A DNA stretch of 64,000 nt, from contig NZ_NJAK01000001.1 in the NCBI RefSeq assembly GCF_002632755.1, positions 1,054,001 to 1,118,000 of the forward strand, read 5' to 3'. A program made the translations under genes and the position numbers. The notes under the pieces were generated by a model. It was not told the origin of the DNA and did not search any database. It saw only the letters and a program-made list of their open reading frames with translations. This document shows, in pieces, positions 25,439 through 37,778 of the stretch. Numbering within the stretch: the stretch's first letter is position 1; the number at the start of each line of letters is the position of its first letter. This stretch comes from Xenorhabdus ishibashii (GTDB lineage Bacteria; Pseudomonadota; Gammaproteobacteria; Enterobacterales; Enterobacteriaceae).

Positions 25439-25951
25439 ATGAAAACTATCAATCAAAAAAAGTTATTGGCACAGGCTGAAGCAATCTGCCTGTCAAGAGG
25501 GGTTCGTTTGACACCTCAACGCCTTGAAATTCTTCGTTTAATCACTGAACAGCCTAGTGCGATAAGCGCTTATGATCTGCTGGATTTATTGCGTGAAGTC
25601 GAGCCACAAGCCAAGCCTCCAACGGTTTATCGTGGATTGGAGTTTCTGCTGGAACAAGGCTTTATTCACAAAATAGAATCCACAAACAGCTATGTGCTGT
25701 GTCATCATTTTGAAGAGCCATGTCATACTTCGGCAATGTTTATCTGTGAATTTTGTGGTTCGGTAACCGAAAAGGATGCAAAGGATATTGAATCAGCTAT
25801 TCAACAGTTAGCTCAGGGTACGGGATTTCACTTGCGAAATAGTGTGATAGAAGTTCATGGTATGTGTTCTTCCTGCCATGAGATTGAATCCTGCACAAAG
25901 CGTGATACATGCCAGCACAATCATTCGGTTGAAGAAAATAAAAAGAAATAA
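25439..25951 (+). CDS. zur: Zinc uptake regulator Zur
   Basis: The 170-residue Fur-family repressor controls zinc uptake genes. The winged helix shows RLTPQRLEILRLI and AYDLLDLLREVEPQAKPPTVYRGLEFLLEQGF (broken here by the recognition helix). Zinc-site residues are in CHHFEEPCHTS, CEFCGSV and the C-terminal CSSCHEIESC. The ATG at 25439 with AGAGG 5 nt upstream was chosen over a GTG four codons earlier. It is adjacent to lexA as in E. coli, but without dinF and yjbJ between them. A terminator follows. Confidence 0.97.
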   Translation: MKTINQKKLLAQAEAICLSRGVRLTPQRLEILRLITEQPSAISAYDLLDLLREVEPQAKPPTVYRGLEFLLEQGFIHKIESTNSYVLCHHFEEPCHTSAMFICEFCGSVTEKDAKDIESAIQQLAQGTGFHLRNSVIEVHGMCSSCHEIESCTKRDTCQHNHSVEENKKK

Positions 25952-26020
25952 GAAAAAACGCTTGAGGCCAAATTGAGTAATGAGGCGGTCATAACTGATA
26001 TAATCATATATTTTCAGGTT

Positions 26021-26047
26021 CCCGCTAAACTTAAGTTTAACGGGTTT
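26021..26047 (+). terminator. zur terminator, shared with lexA
   Basis: CCCGCTAAAC TTAA GTTTAACGGG forms a 10-bp stem with one mismatch, followed by TTTTGGG. It lies between the convergent zur and lexA genes. Confidence 0.7.
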
Positions 26048-26099
26048 TGGGAAAAATGACCGCCCCAGAATGGCAAACTGCAATCATCCGCCTTTACAA

Positions 26100-26717
26100 T
26101 CAGAACCAGTCTCCGCTACGAATAACGCCAACGGCCAATCCTTCAATAGTGAAATTCTGTTCGCTCAAATCAACAACAATGGGTTTAAATTCCGGATTCT
26201 CAGCAATCAGTTCAATTTTGTTTCCTGTTTGTCTGAAGCGTTTTACTGTAACTTCATCTTCAATCCGCGCCACAATGACTTGCCCATTATGAACATCCTG
26301 GGTTTTATGCACAGCCAGTAAATCTCCGTCCATAATCCCAATGTCTTTCATGGACATACCACTGACACGTAACAGAAAATCAGCGCTTGGTTTGAATAAT
26401 TCAGGATCAACCTTATAGTGACTTTCGATGTGTTCCTGAGCCAGCAGTGGTTCCCCAGCAGCAACACGACCGATCAACGGCAATCCTGCCCCTGCATCTT
26501 GCTCTTCAAGCAGCAAACGGATACCTCTGGATGCACCAGAGATAATCTCTATCACCCCTTTACGCGCAAGTGCCTTTAAATGCTCTTCTGCTGCGTTAGG
26601 TGAACGAAAACCAAGACGCGCTGCAATTTCAGCACGTGTTGGTGGCATACCCGTTTGCGAAATATGGTCACGCACCAAGTCATAGACTTGCTGCTGCCTG
26701 GCAGTTAATGCTTTCAT
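26100..26717 (-). CDS. lexA: SOS repressor LexA
   Basis: LexA represses SOS genes and cleaves itself when stimulated by RecA. The winged-helix domain (1-70: [28 protein letters not shown]) is followed by the peptidase domain with the cleavage bond Ala87-Gly88 in RVAAGEP, catalytic Ser122 in SGMSMKD and Lys159 in TVKRF. These are shifted by three relative to E. coli because of three extra residues in the linker (205 versus 202). Two perfect SOS boxes precede the gene, so it is autoregulated. Confidence 0.99.
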   Translation of the reverse strand: MKALTARQQQVYDLVRDHISQTGMPPTRAEIAARLGFRSPNAAEEHLKALARKGVIEIISGASRGIRLLLEEQDAGAGLPLIGRVAAGEPLLAQEHIESHYKVDPELFKPSADFLLRVSGMSMKDIGIMDGDLLAVHKTQDVHNGQVIVARIEDEVTVKRFRQTGNKIELIAENPEFKPIVVDLSEQNFTIEGLAVGVIRSGDWF

Positions 26718-26725
26718 TTCGCCCC

Positions 26726-26762
26726 CTGTTTGTTTATACAGTCAAGCTGTGAGTATATACAG
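26726..26762 (-). promoter_or_regulatory. Two SOS (LexA) boxes
   Basis: CTGT-N8-ACAG occurs twice: 26726-26741 and 26747-26762, five bases apart, ending 9 nt before the lexA ATG. The double operator is as in E. coli lexA. Confidence 0.95.
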
Positions 26763-26835
26763 GTAAAATCGAATTGGGAACCTGTCAGCATGTAAAAGCA
26801 GCTAAATAACGTATTTGATGAAAAAATACGCCACC

Positions 26836-27207
26836 TCAGCGCACAAAATGCGACCAAAAGATCATTCCCCAAGTGAACAGCGCCAAGAGTATGGTGAGCA
26901 ATACAGCCGCTGACCCCATATCTTTCGCTCTACCTGATAATTCATGATATTCACTACCGATGCGATCCACGACTGCTTCTATGGCACTATTGAGGATTTC
27001 GACAATGACCACCAGCATAACAGAACCAATCAGGAGGAGCCTCTCAAGTAAGCCAATGTCTAAAGAAAATGCAATGATGATCGCAAATATGGCAGCAATT
27101 GCTTCTTGCCGGAATGCCGCTTCATTTTGCCATGCTGCCTTGATTCCTTTCGCCGAATATCCAGCCGCTTTAATGATGCGGCTCAAACCTGTTGATTGAT
27201 TTGCCAT
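26836..27207 (-). CDS. dgkA: Diacylglycerol kinase DgkA
   Basis: The 123-residue inner-membrane trimer phosphorylates diacylglycerol released during membrane-derived oligosaccharide synthesis, returning phosphatidic acid. Three transmembrane helices are visible. Active-site motifs are NEAAFRQE (Glu28 region) and VEILNSAIEAVVDRIG (Glu69, Asn72, Glu76 region), with SGRAKDMGSAAV following. Divergent from plsB across a short AT-rich gap, as in E. coli. Confidence 0.98.
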   Translation of the reverse strand: MANQSTGLSRIIKAAGYSAKGIKAAWQNEAAFRQEAIAAIFAIIIAFSLDIGLLERLLLIGSVMLVVIVEILNSAIEAVVDRIGSEYHELSGRAKDMGSAAVLLTILLALFTWGMIFWSHFVR

Positions 27208-27344
27208 AAAAATTTTCTTTAATGAACTTAATAATTGTATGGTTATATAACTTTTAGCTCTTATTATTGTCTTATTTCCACAGATCTCAAAACCTGTTTC
27301 TGGTATCCTTGCGATGCATTGCTAACAAGAGGCTTAAAGCAGTT

Positions 27345-29813
27345 ATGTCAGGTTGGCGTAAAATATATTATAAATTATTGAATTTACCACTAAAATTATT
27401 AGTAAAAAGTAAACTAATCCCTACGGATCCCATTGCGGAACTGCGTCTTGATACGACTCGGCCTATTTTGTACATATTGCCGTATCACTCAAAAACAGAC
27501 TTATTGACTCTACGTCAACAATGTCTGGCGCAAGATTTGCCTGATCCGTTAAATCCTTTGGAAATTGGTGACACACAGCTTCCTAGTTGTGTCTTTATCG
27601 ATAACGGACCACGTGTATTCCGTTGTTATGCGCCAAAACATGAATCTGTGAGAATTTTTCACTCTTATCTGGACTTGCATCATAATAATCCCGATCTGGA
27701 TATCCAGATGGTGCCAGTTTCCGTCATGTTTGGTCGCTCCCCAGGACGCGAAGGGCAAGAAGGGCATACAACCCCACAATTACGTTTGCTAAATGGCGTG
27801 CAGAAGTTTTTTGCGATCTTATGGCTTGGACGCGATAGTTTTGTCCGTTTCTCCACACCTGTGTCTTTACGCCGTATGGCCGATGAACATGGTACAGATA
27901 ATATCATCGCCAATAAGCTCGCCCGTGTGGCTAGAATGCACTATTCCCGCCAACGTCTTGCGGCTGTTGGGCCTCGTTTGCCTGCCAGACAAGATCTGTT
28001 CAACAAGTTACTGACATCAAAAGCAATAGAAAAAGCGATTGCTGATGAAGCTCGTAGCAAGAAAATTTCTCCAGAAAAGGCCAAGCAGAACGCCATCAAT
28101 ATGCTGGAAGAGATTGCGGCAGATTTTTCCTATGAAACAGTACGCTTGACCGATCGGGTTTTAAGTTGGACCTGGAACCGTTTGTATCAAGGCATCAATG
28201 TTCATAACGCCGAGCGAGTTCGCCAGTTGGCACAAGACGGCCATGAACTGGTTTATGTTCCATGTCATCGTAGCCATATGGACTACCTTTTGCTCTCTTA
28301 TGTACTCTATCACCAAGGGCTGGTTCCACCGCACATTGCGGCGGGCATTAACCTGAATTTCTGGCCTGCCGGCCCGATATTCCGTCGTCTCGGAGCGTTC
28401 TTTATCCGCCGCACGTTTAAAGGCAATAAGCTCTATTCAACCATCTTTCGTGAATATCTTGGTGAATTGTTTACCCGCGGTTATTCGGTTGAATACTTTG
28501 TCGAAGGAGGACGCTCCCGTACCGGCCGTTTGCTTGATCCCAAAACGGGTACGCTCTCCATGACCTTGCAAGCCATGCTACGAGGGGAGTCTCGTCCAAT
28601 CACGATTGTGCCTATCTATATCGGTTATGAACATGTGATGGAAGTGGCAACTTATGCTAAAGAGCTGCGCGGTGCAACCAAGGAAAAAGAAGGCTTTTTC
28701 CAGATGGTGCGCGGGTTGCGCAAATTACGTAATCTGGGACAAGGTTACGTTAATTTCGGTGAACCGATCCCGTTGATACAATACCTGAACCAGCATGTAC
28801 CAGAATGGCGTGACTCCATTGACCCAATAGAATCTCAGCGTCCAACATGGCTGACTCCAACAGTCAGTAAATTGGCTGACAATATTATGGTCAATATCAA
28901 TAATGCTGCCGCAGCCAATGCTATCAATTTATGCACTACGGCATTATTGTCATCACGTCAGCGAGCACTTACTCGTGAACAACTTATTGAACAGTTAGAT
29001 TGCTATCTGCAATTACTGCGTAATGTGCCTTACACTGACGATATCACTGTGCCAAACCAAACAGCAGAAGAGTTGCTAGATCATGCTCTTATGATGAATA
29101 AGTTTGAAGTCGAGAAGGACGGTCTAGGAGATATTATTATCCTGCCACGTGAAAGCGCGGTATTGATGACTTATTATCGTAATAATATCCAGCACTTATT
29201 GATCCTACCATCCTTGATTACCAGCATTGTTATGCATCACCGCCGTATCAGTCGCAGTGAATTGCTTAGACAGGTAGCGCTGATTTATCCGCTGATCAAG
29301 CAGGAACTTTTCATGCGTTACAGTAAGGAAACGCTCTCCGACGTCGTCAATACCTTGATTGATGAGCTGGCACGCCAAGGCCTTATCTGCAACAAAGAGC
29401 AAGGTATGCTGGTACTGAATCCTGCACGTATTCGCCCACTGCAATTGCTGGCAGCCGGCATCAGGGAAACGCTGCAACGTTATGCTATTACGCTCTCTTT
29501 GTTGAATGCTACCCCTGAAATCAGCCGTGGTGTACTGGAAAAAGAGAGCAGGATGCTGGCACAACGTCTGTCAGTTCTGCATGGCATCAATGCGCCGGAG
29601 TTCTTTGACAAGGCAGTTTTTGCTTGCTCGGTCAATACACTACGCGAAGAAGGTTATATTCAAGACAGCGGCGATATGATTACAACCAGTGCTCAGGAAC
29701 TCTATCATGTATTGAGTGAGCTAATGTCACCTGAAATTCGCTTGACGATTGAAAGTGTCAGTATGCCACCAGAACAGAATGAACCTGTACAGATAGCGCA
29801 AGATCAACCATAA
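27345..29813 (+). CDS. plsB: Glycerol-3-phosphate 1-O-acyltransferase PlsB
   Basis: PlsB makes lysophosphatidic acid, the first step of phospholipid synthesis, on the inner membrane. The catalytic HX4D motif lies in [11 protein letters not shown]; further acyltransferase blocks are [21 protein letters not shown] (given here in part), [11 protein letters not shown] and [12 protein letters not shown]. The ATG at 27345 ([12 protein letters not shown]) matches the E. coli start and gives 822 residues against 807; a TTG 26 codons upstream is in frame but not supported by the family. The C-terminus is a little longer than in E. coli. A hairpin terminator follows. Confidence 0.97.
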   Translation: MSGWRKIYYKLLNLPLKLLVKSKLIPTDPIAELRLDTTRPILYILPYHSKTDLLTLRQQCLAQDLPDPLNPLEIGDTQLPSCVFIDNGPRVFRCYAPKHESVRIFHSYLDLHHNNPDLDIQMVPVSVMFGRSPGREGQEGHTTPQLRLLNGVQKFFAILWLGRDSFVRFSTPVSLRRMADEHGTDNIIANKLARVARMHYSRQRLAAVGPRLPARQDLFNKLLTSKAIEKAIADEARSKKISPEKAKQNAINMLEEIAADFSYETVRLTDRVLSWTWNRLYQGINVHNAERVRQLAQDGHELVYVPCHRSHMDYLLLSYVLYHQGLVPPHIAAGINLNFWPAGPIFRRLGAFFIRRTFKGNKLYSTIFREYLGELFTRGYSVEYFVEGGRSRTGRLLDPKTGTLSMTLQAMLRGESRPITIVPIYIGYEHVMEVATYAKELRGATKEKEGFFQMVRGLRKLRNLGQGYVNFGEPIPLIQYLNQHVPEWRDSIDPIESQRPTWLTPTVSKLADNIMVNINNAAAANAINLCTTALLSSRQRALTREQLIEQLDCYLQLLRNVPYTDDITVPNQTAEELLDHALMMNKFEVEKDGLGDIIILPRESAVLMTYYRNNIQHLLILPSLITSIVMHHRRISRSELLRQVALIYPLIKQELFMRYSKETLSDVVNTLIDELARQGLICNKEQGMLVLNPARIRPLQLLAAGIRETLQRYAITLSLLNATPEISRGVLEKESRMLAQRLSVLHGINAPEFFDKAVFACSVNTLREEGYIQDSGDMITTSAQELYHVLSELMSPEIRLTIESVSMPPEQNEPVQIAQDQP

Positions 29814-29845
29814 CGATGCCAAACTGGTTATGGAAGCAAGAAATT

Positions 29846-29870
29846 AACGGGCGGATAAACGCCCGTTATA
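29846..29870 (+). terminator. Hairpin between convergent plsB and ubiA
   Basis: A perfect 8-bp stem AACGGGCG/CGCCCGTT with a 6-nt loop lies 33 nt after plsB. T-runs are modest on both strands, so it may be bidirectional. Confidence 0.65.
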
Positions 29871-29886
29871 TTAAAGCTACGCCATA

Positions 29887-30752
29887 CTAGATATAGCTAA
29901 AAAAGATGCCGAGGAATAGAACTAAACCAACGTAGTTATTGTTCATAAATGACTGAAAACAGGCAGATCTTTCCCGATTTGTGATCAGTTTCTGCTGATA
30001 AACGAATAATGCTGTTGCCAGCAATACTGTCCAATAATATATTCCCCCAGATTCGCTATCCCACCAACTAAGACCAATATGCCCAGCATGATGAATTGCA
30101 GAATGCCAATTATCAGTTTATCAAAGCGTCCGAAAAGCACAGCGGTCGATTTCACGCCAATTTTCAGGTCATCGTTACGATCAACCATTGCATACTGCGT
30201 ATCATAAATTACAGACCAAATAATATTGGCGAAAAATAGTAGCCAGCATTCTAATGGTAAGGACTCACTTACTGCGGAAAATGCCATAGGAATTGACCAG
30301 CCGTAAGCAGCACCTAACACAACTTGTGGCAAGTGACTAACGCGCTTGACAAAAGGGTAAATCCACGCCAGTGCCAGACCAACAACCGACAATGCAATTG
30401 TCATTTTATTCAGTGTCAGAACCAGCGCAAAAGAAATGAGTATCAGTGTGGCAAACAAGATTTTGCTTTCTTTTTCGGTAACATCCCCACTGGGAAGAGG
30501 ACGAGATTTTGTCCGTTCTACATACCCATCAAATTTTCTGTCTGCGAAATCATTAATGCAACATCCCGCCGCGCGCATGAAAAACACACCGAGAGTAAAC
30601 ACTAACCCTATGTGCAAATCTGGCATACCTTTTGTGGCGATCCACAATGCCCAATATGTTGGCCATAATAGTAATAATGTGCCAATGGGTTTATCGATAC
30701 GCATTAAACGGCAATAAGCACGCCATTTATTCCGCGTCATACTGACCTTCAA
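29887..30752 (-). pseudogene. ubiA: 4-hydroxybenzoate octaprenyltransferase UbiA, frameshifted near 3' end
   Basis: UbiA prenylates 4-hydroxybenzoate in ubiquinone synthesis at the inner membrane. The frame from a TTG at 30752 (aligning with the E. coli start, GGGGAG upstream) has the Asp-rich sites NDFADRKFD and [12 protein letters not shown], and is normal up to about residue 238. There it runs out of frame and stops at 29985, giving 255 residues. The missing C-terminus is present in another frame ([16 protein letters not shown] ... [15 protein letters not shown]) and ends at 29887. One extra G in the five-G run (plus-strand C30044-30048) restores a full protein of about 287 residues. A sequencing error and a real mutation are both possible. 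Confidence 0.9.
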
Positions 30753-30787
30753 TCTATTTCTCCCCTTTAGTTCTGTGGAACTTAATT

Positions 30788-31294
30788 CTATTTATATACA
30801 GGTGAATTCGGTAAAAAAACCTCTGTGAGCAGCAGTGGCTTGCCCGACAGCCTCAATAAAGAACGGCGTGCCCAACGCTCGCCCTGCCGGCCTATTTGAA
30901 TATAATCTCGTGTTAAATTATTACCACTAAAAAGATAACGTCCAAGAGGAACAGTTCCCACATCCACCAATTTTTCATCTGGGCCAGTGAGGGTTTCCTC
31001 AGGAATAACTGTGCGTCCCAAAAGCCACGGGATGTTATCCCCATACAAGACAATTTCACGTAACCAATATTTTTCACTTACAGGTAAGTGCTCACTTTCA
31101 TCATTTAACTCTTCCAGAGTGATAAAATTCTCCCTAAAAGGAGCAACCGATACATGCTGGCAATGTTGTTCAAAGCGATGTGTCATAGAGCCTACTTCCA
31201 TCAGCCAATCTAAAACAGATCCAGGCAGAAGGTCAGTCTCATTTGATGATAACCAGTGGATGGGGGTTGAATTTAATATTGTGTCATCTGCCAT
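30788..31294 (-). CDS. ubiC: Chorismate lyase UbiC
   Basis: UbiC converts chorismate to 4-hydroxybenzoate and pyruvate, the first committed step of ubiquinone synthesis, and feeds UbiA directly downstream. At 168 residues it matches E. coli (165). Landmarks: [24 protein letters not shown] (catalytic Arg), PLGRYLF and the C-terminal [14 protein letters not shown] with the active-site Glu. The ATG at 31294 was chosen by alignment with E. coli UbiC; the open frame extends 43 codons upstream without similarity. The ubiC-ubiA gap is 35 bp. Confidence 0.96.
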   Translation of the reverse strand: MADDTILNSTPIHWLSSNETDLLPGSVLDWLMEVGSMTHRFEQHCQHVSVAPFRENFITLEELNDESEHLPVSEKYWLREIVLYGDNIPWLLGRTVIPEETLTGPDEKLVDVGTVPLGRYLFSGNNLTRDYIQIGRQGERWARRSLLRLSGKPLLLTEVFLPNSPVYK

Positions 31295-31418
31295 TATTAT
31301 TTTCCCATTGCGGGGAATATCAATTTCCCCGACAGCACAACGAATGGGGAGTGAGGATATCATGTTGCAGACCAATAAAATTAAAAGTTGATAACAAATT
31401 ATGTAAATCACAAAAAAA

Positions 31419-31450
31419 CTCACCTTAATAACTATTGTTATTAAGGTGAG
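31419..31450 (-). terminator. pgi terminator
   Basis: A perfect 14-bp stem (31419-31432 with 31437-31450, 4-nt loop) is followed on the minus strand by TTTTTTT. It starts 29 nt after pgi and separates it from ubiC. Confidence 0.95.
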
Positions 31451-31478
31451 AAAATATTAGATAATATGGAGGTTCAGA

Positions 31479-33137
<1,659 letters not shown>

Positions 33138-33402
33138 CTATCAACTGTCAATAAACAATAAGAATTCACAGATTGTAACGGTTTAATGCTGTGATTTATC
33201 TCCCTTTCCTTGTAATTCCTGATATTGGTCAAAATAGCCCATAATTTCCAGCTCTAATTGTTGAGATAGGCAAAAACGATAATTTCATTTCCATCATGAA
33301 AATTATTTATGTTTTATCGTCAAACATTGACTCCGTACGCCTAACCCGATATTTCTAAAAGCCTATTCTCTGAACTATTCTCCGAACAAAAGGTTATCAT
33401 CC

Positions 33403-34776
33403 ATGTGTGCTGTTTCATCTCCTAATTCGCAGTATGTGGTAGCAAAATTTGGTGGTACTAGTGTGGCAGATTTTGATGCCATGAATAATTGCGCCGACAT
33501 TATTTTGGCAGATACAAATGTCCGTGTGGTCGTTCTGTCAGCTTCCGCTGGCGTAACTAATTTGCTGGTTGCATTGGCGGCTGGCTGCAATAACGATAAA
33601 CGGGAGAGCTATCTGAAACAGATCCGTGACATTCAATACGCCATTATTGACCGATTGAGTGAAGCGGATGTGATCCGTGAAGAAATTGATCGTCTTCTGG
33701 AAAATATTGAGATGCTGTCAGAAGCAGCATCGCTTGCTACTTCAGAAGCATTGACCGATGAATTGGTGAGCCACGGTGAAGTCATGTCCACCTTATTGTT
33801 TGTAGAGTTGCTACGTCAACGTAATACGGGTGCCGAATGGTTTGATATCCGTCGGATCATGCGAACCAATGATAACTTTGGGCAAGCAGAGCCGGATATA
33901 CTCCAACTCCATACTTTGGCAATAGAATACCTTCATCCTCGCCTGAACGATACAATCGTCATCACTCAGGGGTTTATTGGCAGAGAAGAAAAAGGTCGTA
34001 CAACTACACTGGGGCGAGGTGGCAGTGATTATACCGCAGCCTTACTGGGTGAAGCGCTGGGTTTACAGCGTGTTGATATCTGGACAGATGTTCCAGGCAT
34101 CTACACGACTGATCCCCGTATTGTTTCTACAGCTAAGCGCATCAATAAAATTGCCTTTGATGAAGCAGCAGAAATGGCAACTTTTGGTGCCAAAATCCTC
34201 CATCCTGCCACCCTGTTACCGGCGGTTCGCTGTGGCATTCCGGTATTTGTCGGCTCCAGCAAAGAGCCACAGGCAGGCGGTACAGTAGTCTGTGATAAAA
34301 CCGGAAATCCCCCACTGTTTCGTGCATTGGCCTTGCGCCGCAAACAAACTTTACTGACATTACATAGCCTGAAAATGCTACATGCCAGGGGATTTCTGGC
34401 AGAAGTTTTTACCCTACTGTCACGCCACAATATTTCGGTGGATTTGATTACCACATCAGAAGTCAGTATCGCCCTGACGCTGGATACCAAAGGTTCCACC
34501 AGCACTAATGGCAACCTGCTCACCAATGCGCTATTAACTGAACTTTCTAAATTGTGCCGTGTGGAAGTCGAAGAAGATATGGCTTTGGTGGCGATTATCG
34601 GTAATGAACTTTCGCGATCAAAAGGATTGGGAAAAGGGATTTTTGGTGTGTTGGAACCCTTTAATATTCGGATGATTAGCTGTGGTGCAAGCAGCCATAA
34701 TGTCTGTCTGCTCGTTCCTGGTAACGATGCGGAACAGGTCATTCAGACATTGCATCAGAGTTTGTTCGAAGAATAA
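33403..34776 (+). CDS. lysC: Lysine-sensitive aspartokinase III
   Basis: LysC phosphorylates aspartate, opening the pathway to lysine, methionine and threonine. The 457-residue protein has VAKFGGTSVADFDAMN (ATP/aspartate site), TTTLGRGGSDYTAALL, and two C-terminal ACT domains (about 310-450) that bind lysine. Eight residues longer than E. coli at the N-terminus (MCAVSSPNSQ). AAAGG precedes the ATG. The 277 bp upstream contain no recognisable lysine riboswitch. A strong terminator follows. Confidence 0.97.
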   Translation: MCAVSSPNSQYVVAKFGGTSVADFDAMNNCADIILADTNVRVVVLSASAGVTNLLVALAAGCNNDKRESYLKQIRDIQYAIIDRLSEADVIREEIDRLLENIEMLSEAASLATSEALTDELVSHGEVMSTLLFVELLRQRNTGAEWFDIRRIMRTNDNFGQAEPDILQLHTLAIEYLHPRLNDTIVITQGFIGREEKGRTTTLGRGGSDYTAALLGEALGLQRVDIWTDVPGIYTTDPRIVSTAKRINKIAFDEAAEMATFGAKILHPATLLPAVRCGIPVFVGSSKEPQAGGTVVCDKTGNPPLFRALALRRKQTLLTLHSLKMLHARGFLAEVFTLLSRHNISVDLITTSEVSIALTLDTKGSTSTNGNLLTNALLTELSKLCRVEVEEDMALVAIIGNELSRSKGLGKGIFGVLEPFNIRMISCGASSHNVCLLVPGNDAEQVIQTLHQSLFEE

Positions 34777-34802
34777 CAAAATAAAGTCAGACATTGTGCC
34801 AG

Positions 34803-34830
34803 AAAACCCGCATGAGAAGCGGGTTTTTTT
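34803..34830 (+). terminator. lysC terminator
   Basis: AACCCGC ATGAGAA GCGGGTT followed by TTTTT, 28 nt after the stop codon. Confidence 0.9.
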
Positions 34831-34989
34831 GATCTTACAGAGAAGATAATAAATCAAACTTATGAATGAACACATCGGATGTGTTTTTCCCCTCTTTATC
34901 ATCCATAATAAGAAAACGAAAATAAATTCCATTTTTTGTCTATCGCAGCGCCTATTGTTGCAAGCAGACTATTATTCAGAGGGAATCTT

Positions 34990-35820
34990 ATGAACACAGC
35001 CGTTGCTAGCAAACGCATAAAAAAAACTAAGATGATGACAAACAGTGCCGCTGCAAGCGGTCAGGTTCAATCTTTAAGCCGAGGGCTGACACTTTTGGAA
35101 TATATTTCCGATTCACCTGTTGGTGTTGCCTTGACTGATCTGGCGATACAAGCTGGTCTGCCCAACTCCACCACCCATCGTCTTTTGACCACTTTGCAGC
35201 AACATGGTTTTGTCCGCCAGATAGGTGATCTAGGGTTATGGGTGATCGCTTCCCATGCTTTTGTCGTTGGCAGTAGTTTCTTACAGAGCCGTAATCTGAT
35301 GGTGCTGGTTCATCCAATATTGCGCCAATTAATGGAAGATTCCGGTGAAACCGTCAACCTTGCTATCCTAAATCTTGATGAGTATGAAGCCGTCATTGTC
35401 GATCAAGTACAATGTAATGCGCTGATGAGAATGTCCGCTCCTATTGGCGGTAAGCTACCGATGCACGCTTCCGGCGCTGGAAAAGCCCTACTGTCTACTC
35501 TATCTGAGCAAAAACGCCTCCAATTGCTGCATAAAAAAGGGATGCACGCTTATACCCAACATACCTGTACCACCGCCGCAGCATTAACAGAAAATCTCGA
35601 ACAGATCCGCAAGCAAGGTTTTTCATTTGATGATGAAGAACACGCGTTAGGATTGCGCTGTATTGCTGCCTGTATCTATGATGAGCATCATGAAGCCTTT
35701 GCTGCTATTTCCATCTCCGGCCCAGTATCACGTATTTCTAATGATCGGGTAACTGAACTTGGCGCACTTGTCATGCGCGCAGCAAAAGCAATTAGCCGAG
35801 AATACGGTGGAATTAAGTAA
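34990..35820 (+). CDS. iclR: Glyoxylate-shunt repressor IclR
   Basis: IclR represses the aceBAK operon. The 276-residue protein has an N-terminal helix-turn-helix (LTDLAIQAGLPNSTTHRLLTTL) and a C-terminal effector domain with GKLPMHASGAGKALL and DDEEHALGLRCIAA. The ATG at 34990, with GAGGG 6-7 nt upstream, was preferred to an upstream start lacking a site. Its N-terminus is basic (SKRIKKTKMM). It faces aceK, as in E. coli, but metH is missing between iclR and lysC. Confidence 0.97.
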   Translation: MNTAVASKRIKKTKMMTNSAAASGQVQSLSRGLTLLEYISDSPVGVALTDLAIQAGLPNSTTHRLLTTLQQHGFVRQIGDLGLWVIASHAFVVGSSFLQSRNLMVLVHPILRQLMEDSGETVNLAILNLDEYEAVIVDQVQCNALMRMSAPIGGKLPMHASGAGKALLSTLSEQKRLQLLHKKGMHAYTQHTCTTAAALTENLEQIRKQGFSFDDEEHALGLRCIAACIYDEHHEAFAAISISGPVSRISNDRVTELGALVMRAAKAISREYGGIK

Positions 35821-35944
35821 CTTTTGCCTTGCTGGCAACCGGAGGATCAAGCAATCTGACGATGTATCTCATTGCCATGGCAAAATCTGCGGGGATTATC
35901 ATTCACTGGGATGATAAGCATTATCTTTAGCTGTGATAATACCG

Positions 35945-37693
35945 CTATTTATTATTGCTTATTTCGTCCATTTCAGTACGCTGGCTAAACCGCTGTCTAC
36001 GGCGATAAGCAAAAACATCTTCTACATGTCCGTTCTTAATACGTTCTTGTAATGCTCGCCAGTAATCAGCTTTAAATAAATCACTGTGACTTTCTTCAAA
36101 ATAATACTGAATACGTTTGTCAGTGCATAAAAAATAGCGAAACTCTTCTGGAAACACATCGTTAACCGCAACGCTGTACCAAGGTTCACTCGCCAACTCA
36201 TCTTCTGGATAACGTGGTGGAGGAATATCCCGAAAGTTTACTTCGGTCATATAGCAGATTTCATCATAATCGTAAAAAATGACCCTTCCGTGACGTGTTA
36301 CACCGAAGTTTTTAAACAACATATCACCCGGAAAAATATTAGCGGCAGCCAATTGTTTAATAGCATTTCCATATTCTTCGATCACATCTTTCAATTGCGC
36401 CTCGTTAACGTGTTCCATATAAATATTCAATGGCACCATCTTACGCTCCATATAAAGATGCTTTATTAAGATTTTATCGCCAAAATCTTCTAACTTTTCT
36501 GGTATCTCTTTTTGCAATTCTTCCATTAACTCAGGGCTAATATGGCATTTATCAATGACAAAGTTTTCGAATTCCTGTGTATCAGCCATTCTTCCAACAC
36601 GATCATGCTCTTTTACCAAACGGTAGCACTCCTGAACACGCTCTTGAGAAACCTCTTTCTGGGGCGCAAATTTGTCTTTAATCACTTTAAAGACACGATC
36701 AAATGAAGGGAAGGTGAAAACCAGCATTACCATGCCCTTCACACCGGGCGCAATCGTAAACTGTTCCTGAGTGGAATTAATGAATGTCAAATATTCACGA
36801 TAGTATTCTGTCTTACCGTGCTTTTGACAGCCTATTGCCATGTATAGCTCCGCCGTGGATTTCGTCGGAAGAATTTCACGCAACCACTCAACTAAAGCTG
36901 CGGGCAAAGGCGCGTAAACCATAAAATAGGAGCGAGCAAAACCAAAAACAATACTGGCATCATCGTGGTTGGTCAGGCAGGTATCAATAAATATTCCTCC
37001 CGACTCATTATGATGAATCGGCAACAAAAAGGGATAAACTGTCGCTCCAATCCTGATTTTTCCTACCAGCCAGGCGGCCTTATTACGATAAAACAGTTCA
37101 TTAGCGATTTGAAACGTGGAATAGAATAAATCGCATTGGGAAAATGTATTCTGTAAATATTGCATGATATAACCAATATCCCGATCCAAATCTTCCCATT
37201 TAAGACGCAATGGTAAATCATTTAAGATAGTGCGCAACATTGATGAGAGATTCCCATTAGGAAAAAAATCCCGTGATAATGGGCGAGAAATATGGCGAAA
37301 ACGGGAAGAGGGTTGAGAAGAAAATATATAGAGATTTTCTGGTTTCAAATTACGATGTTTAAAGAAACGACAATAAACCGAATTAAAAAAACTTTCTGCA
37401 ATTTCAAAACGCGGATAATCAGGCAATAAACAGGTATAAACCGCTTTAACTTCGGCAATATAATCTTCATCATATTGTAATGGAGTATGAATTCGCTTCA
37501 ATTGCTCCACCACCAATCCAACATGATGATCATACAAGTTAATTCTCTTTTTCATGGCCTGTTGCACAGCCTGCCAGTCAGCCTGTTCAAAACGTTGCTG
37601 TGCCCCAGAAGTGACTTCCAGAAATCGACCATATTGCGCATCAAATCCTTGCAAAATGGTTTGTGCAATTAAATGTGCGAGATCTATTTCCAT
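35945..37693 (-). CDS. aceK: Isocitrate dehydrogenase kinase/phosphatase AceK
   Basis: AceK phosphorylates and dephosphorylates isocitrate dehydrogenase, steering carbon into the glyoxylate shunt. The 582-residue cytoplasmic protein (E. coli 578) has the ATP-loop [31 protein letters not shown] and the catalytic block [29 protein letters not shown] precedes the ATG. It is the last gene of aceBAK, behind an intercistronic hairpin that, as in E. coli, is likely to lower its expression relative to aceA. Confidence 0.98.
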   Translation of the reverse strand: MEIDLAHLIAQTILQGFDAQYGRFLEVTSGAQQRFEQADWQAVQQAMKKRINLYDHHVGLVVEQLKRIHTPLQYDEDYIAEVKAVYTCLLPDYPRFEIAESFFNSVYCRFFKHRNLKPENLYIFSSQPSSRFRHISRPLSRDFFPNGNLSSMLRTILNDLPLRLKWEDLDRDIGYIMQYLQNTFSQCDLFYSTFQIANELFYRNKAAWLVGKIRIGATVYPFLLPIHHNESGGIFIDTCLTNHDDASIVFGFARSYFMVYAPLPAALVEWLREILPTKSTAELYMAIGCQKHGKTEYYREYLTFINSTQEQFTIAPGVKGMVMLVFTFPSFDRVFKVIKDKFAPQKEVSQERVQECYRLVKEHDRVGRMADTQEFENFVIDKCHISPELMEELQKEIPEKLEDFGDKILIKHLYMERKMVPLNIYMEHVNEAQLKDVIEEYGNAIKQLAAANIFPGDMLFKNFGVTRHGRVIFYDYDEICYMTEVNFRDIPPPRYPEDELASEPWYSVAVNDVFPEEFRYFLCTDKRIQYYFEESHSDLFKADYWRALQERIKNGHVEDVFAYRRRQRFSQRTEMDEISNNK

Positions 37694-37721
37694 ATTTAGC
37701 CACCTTTATCCGACACGTAAA

Positions 37722-37745
37722 GGGGTATTCCTTATGGAATTCCCC
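37722..37745 (-). repeat. Intercistronic hairpin between aceA and aceK
   Basis: GGGGTATTCC TTAT GGAATTCCCC is a 10-bp stem with one mismatch in the 85-bp aceA-aceK gap. E. coli has REP-type hairpins at this place that reduce aceK expression. Confidence 0.65.
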
Positions 37746-37778
37746 CAATCGCTTATTATCTCCATCAATATAATGAAG

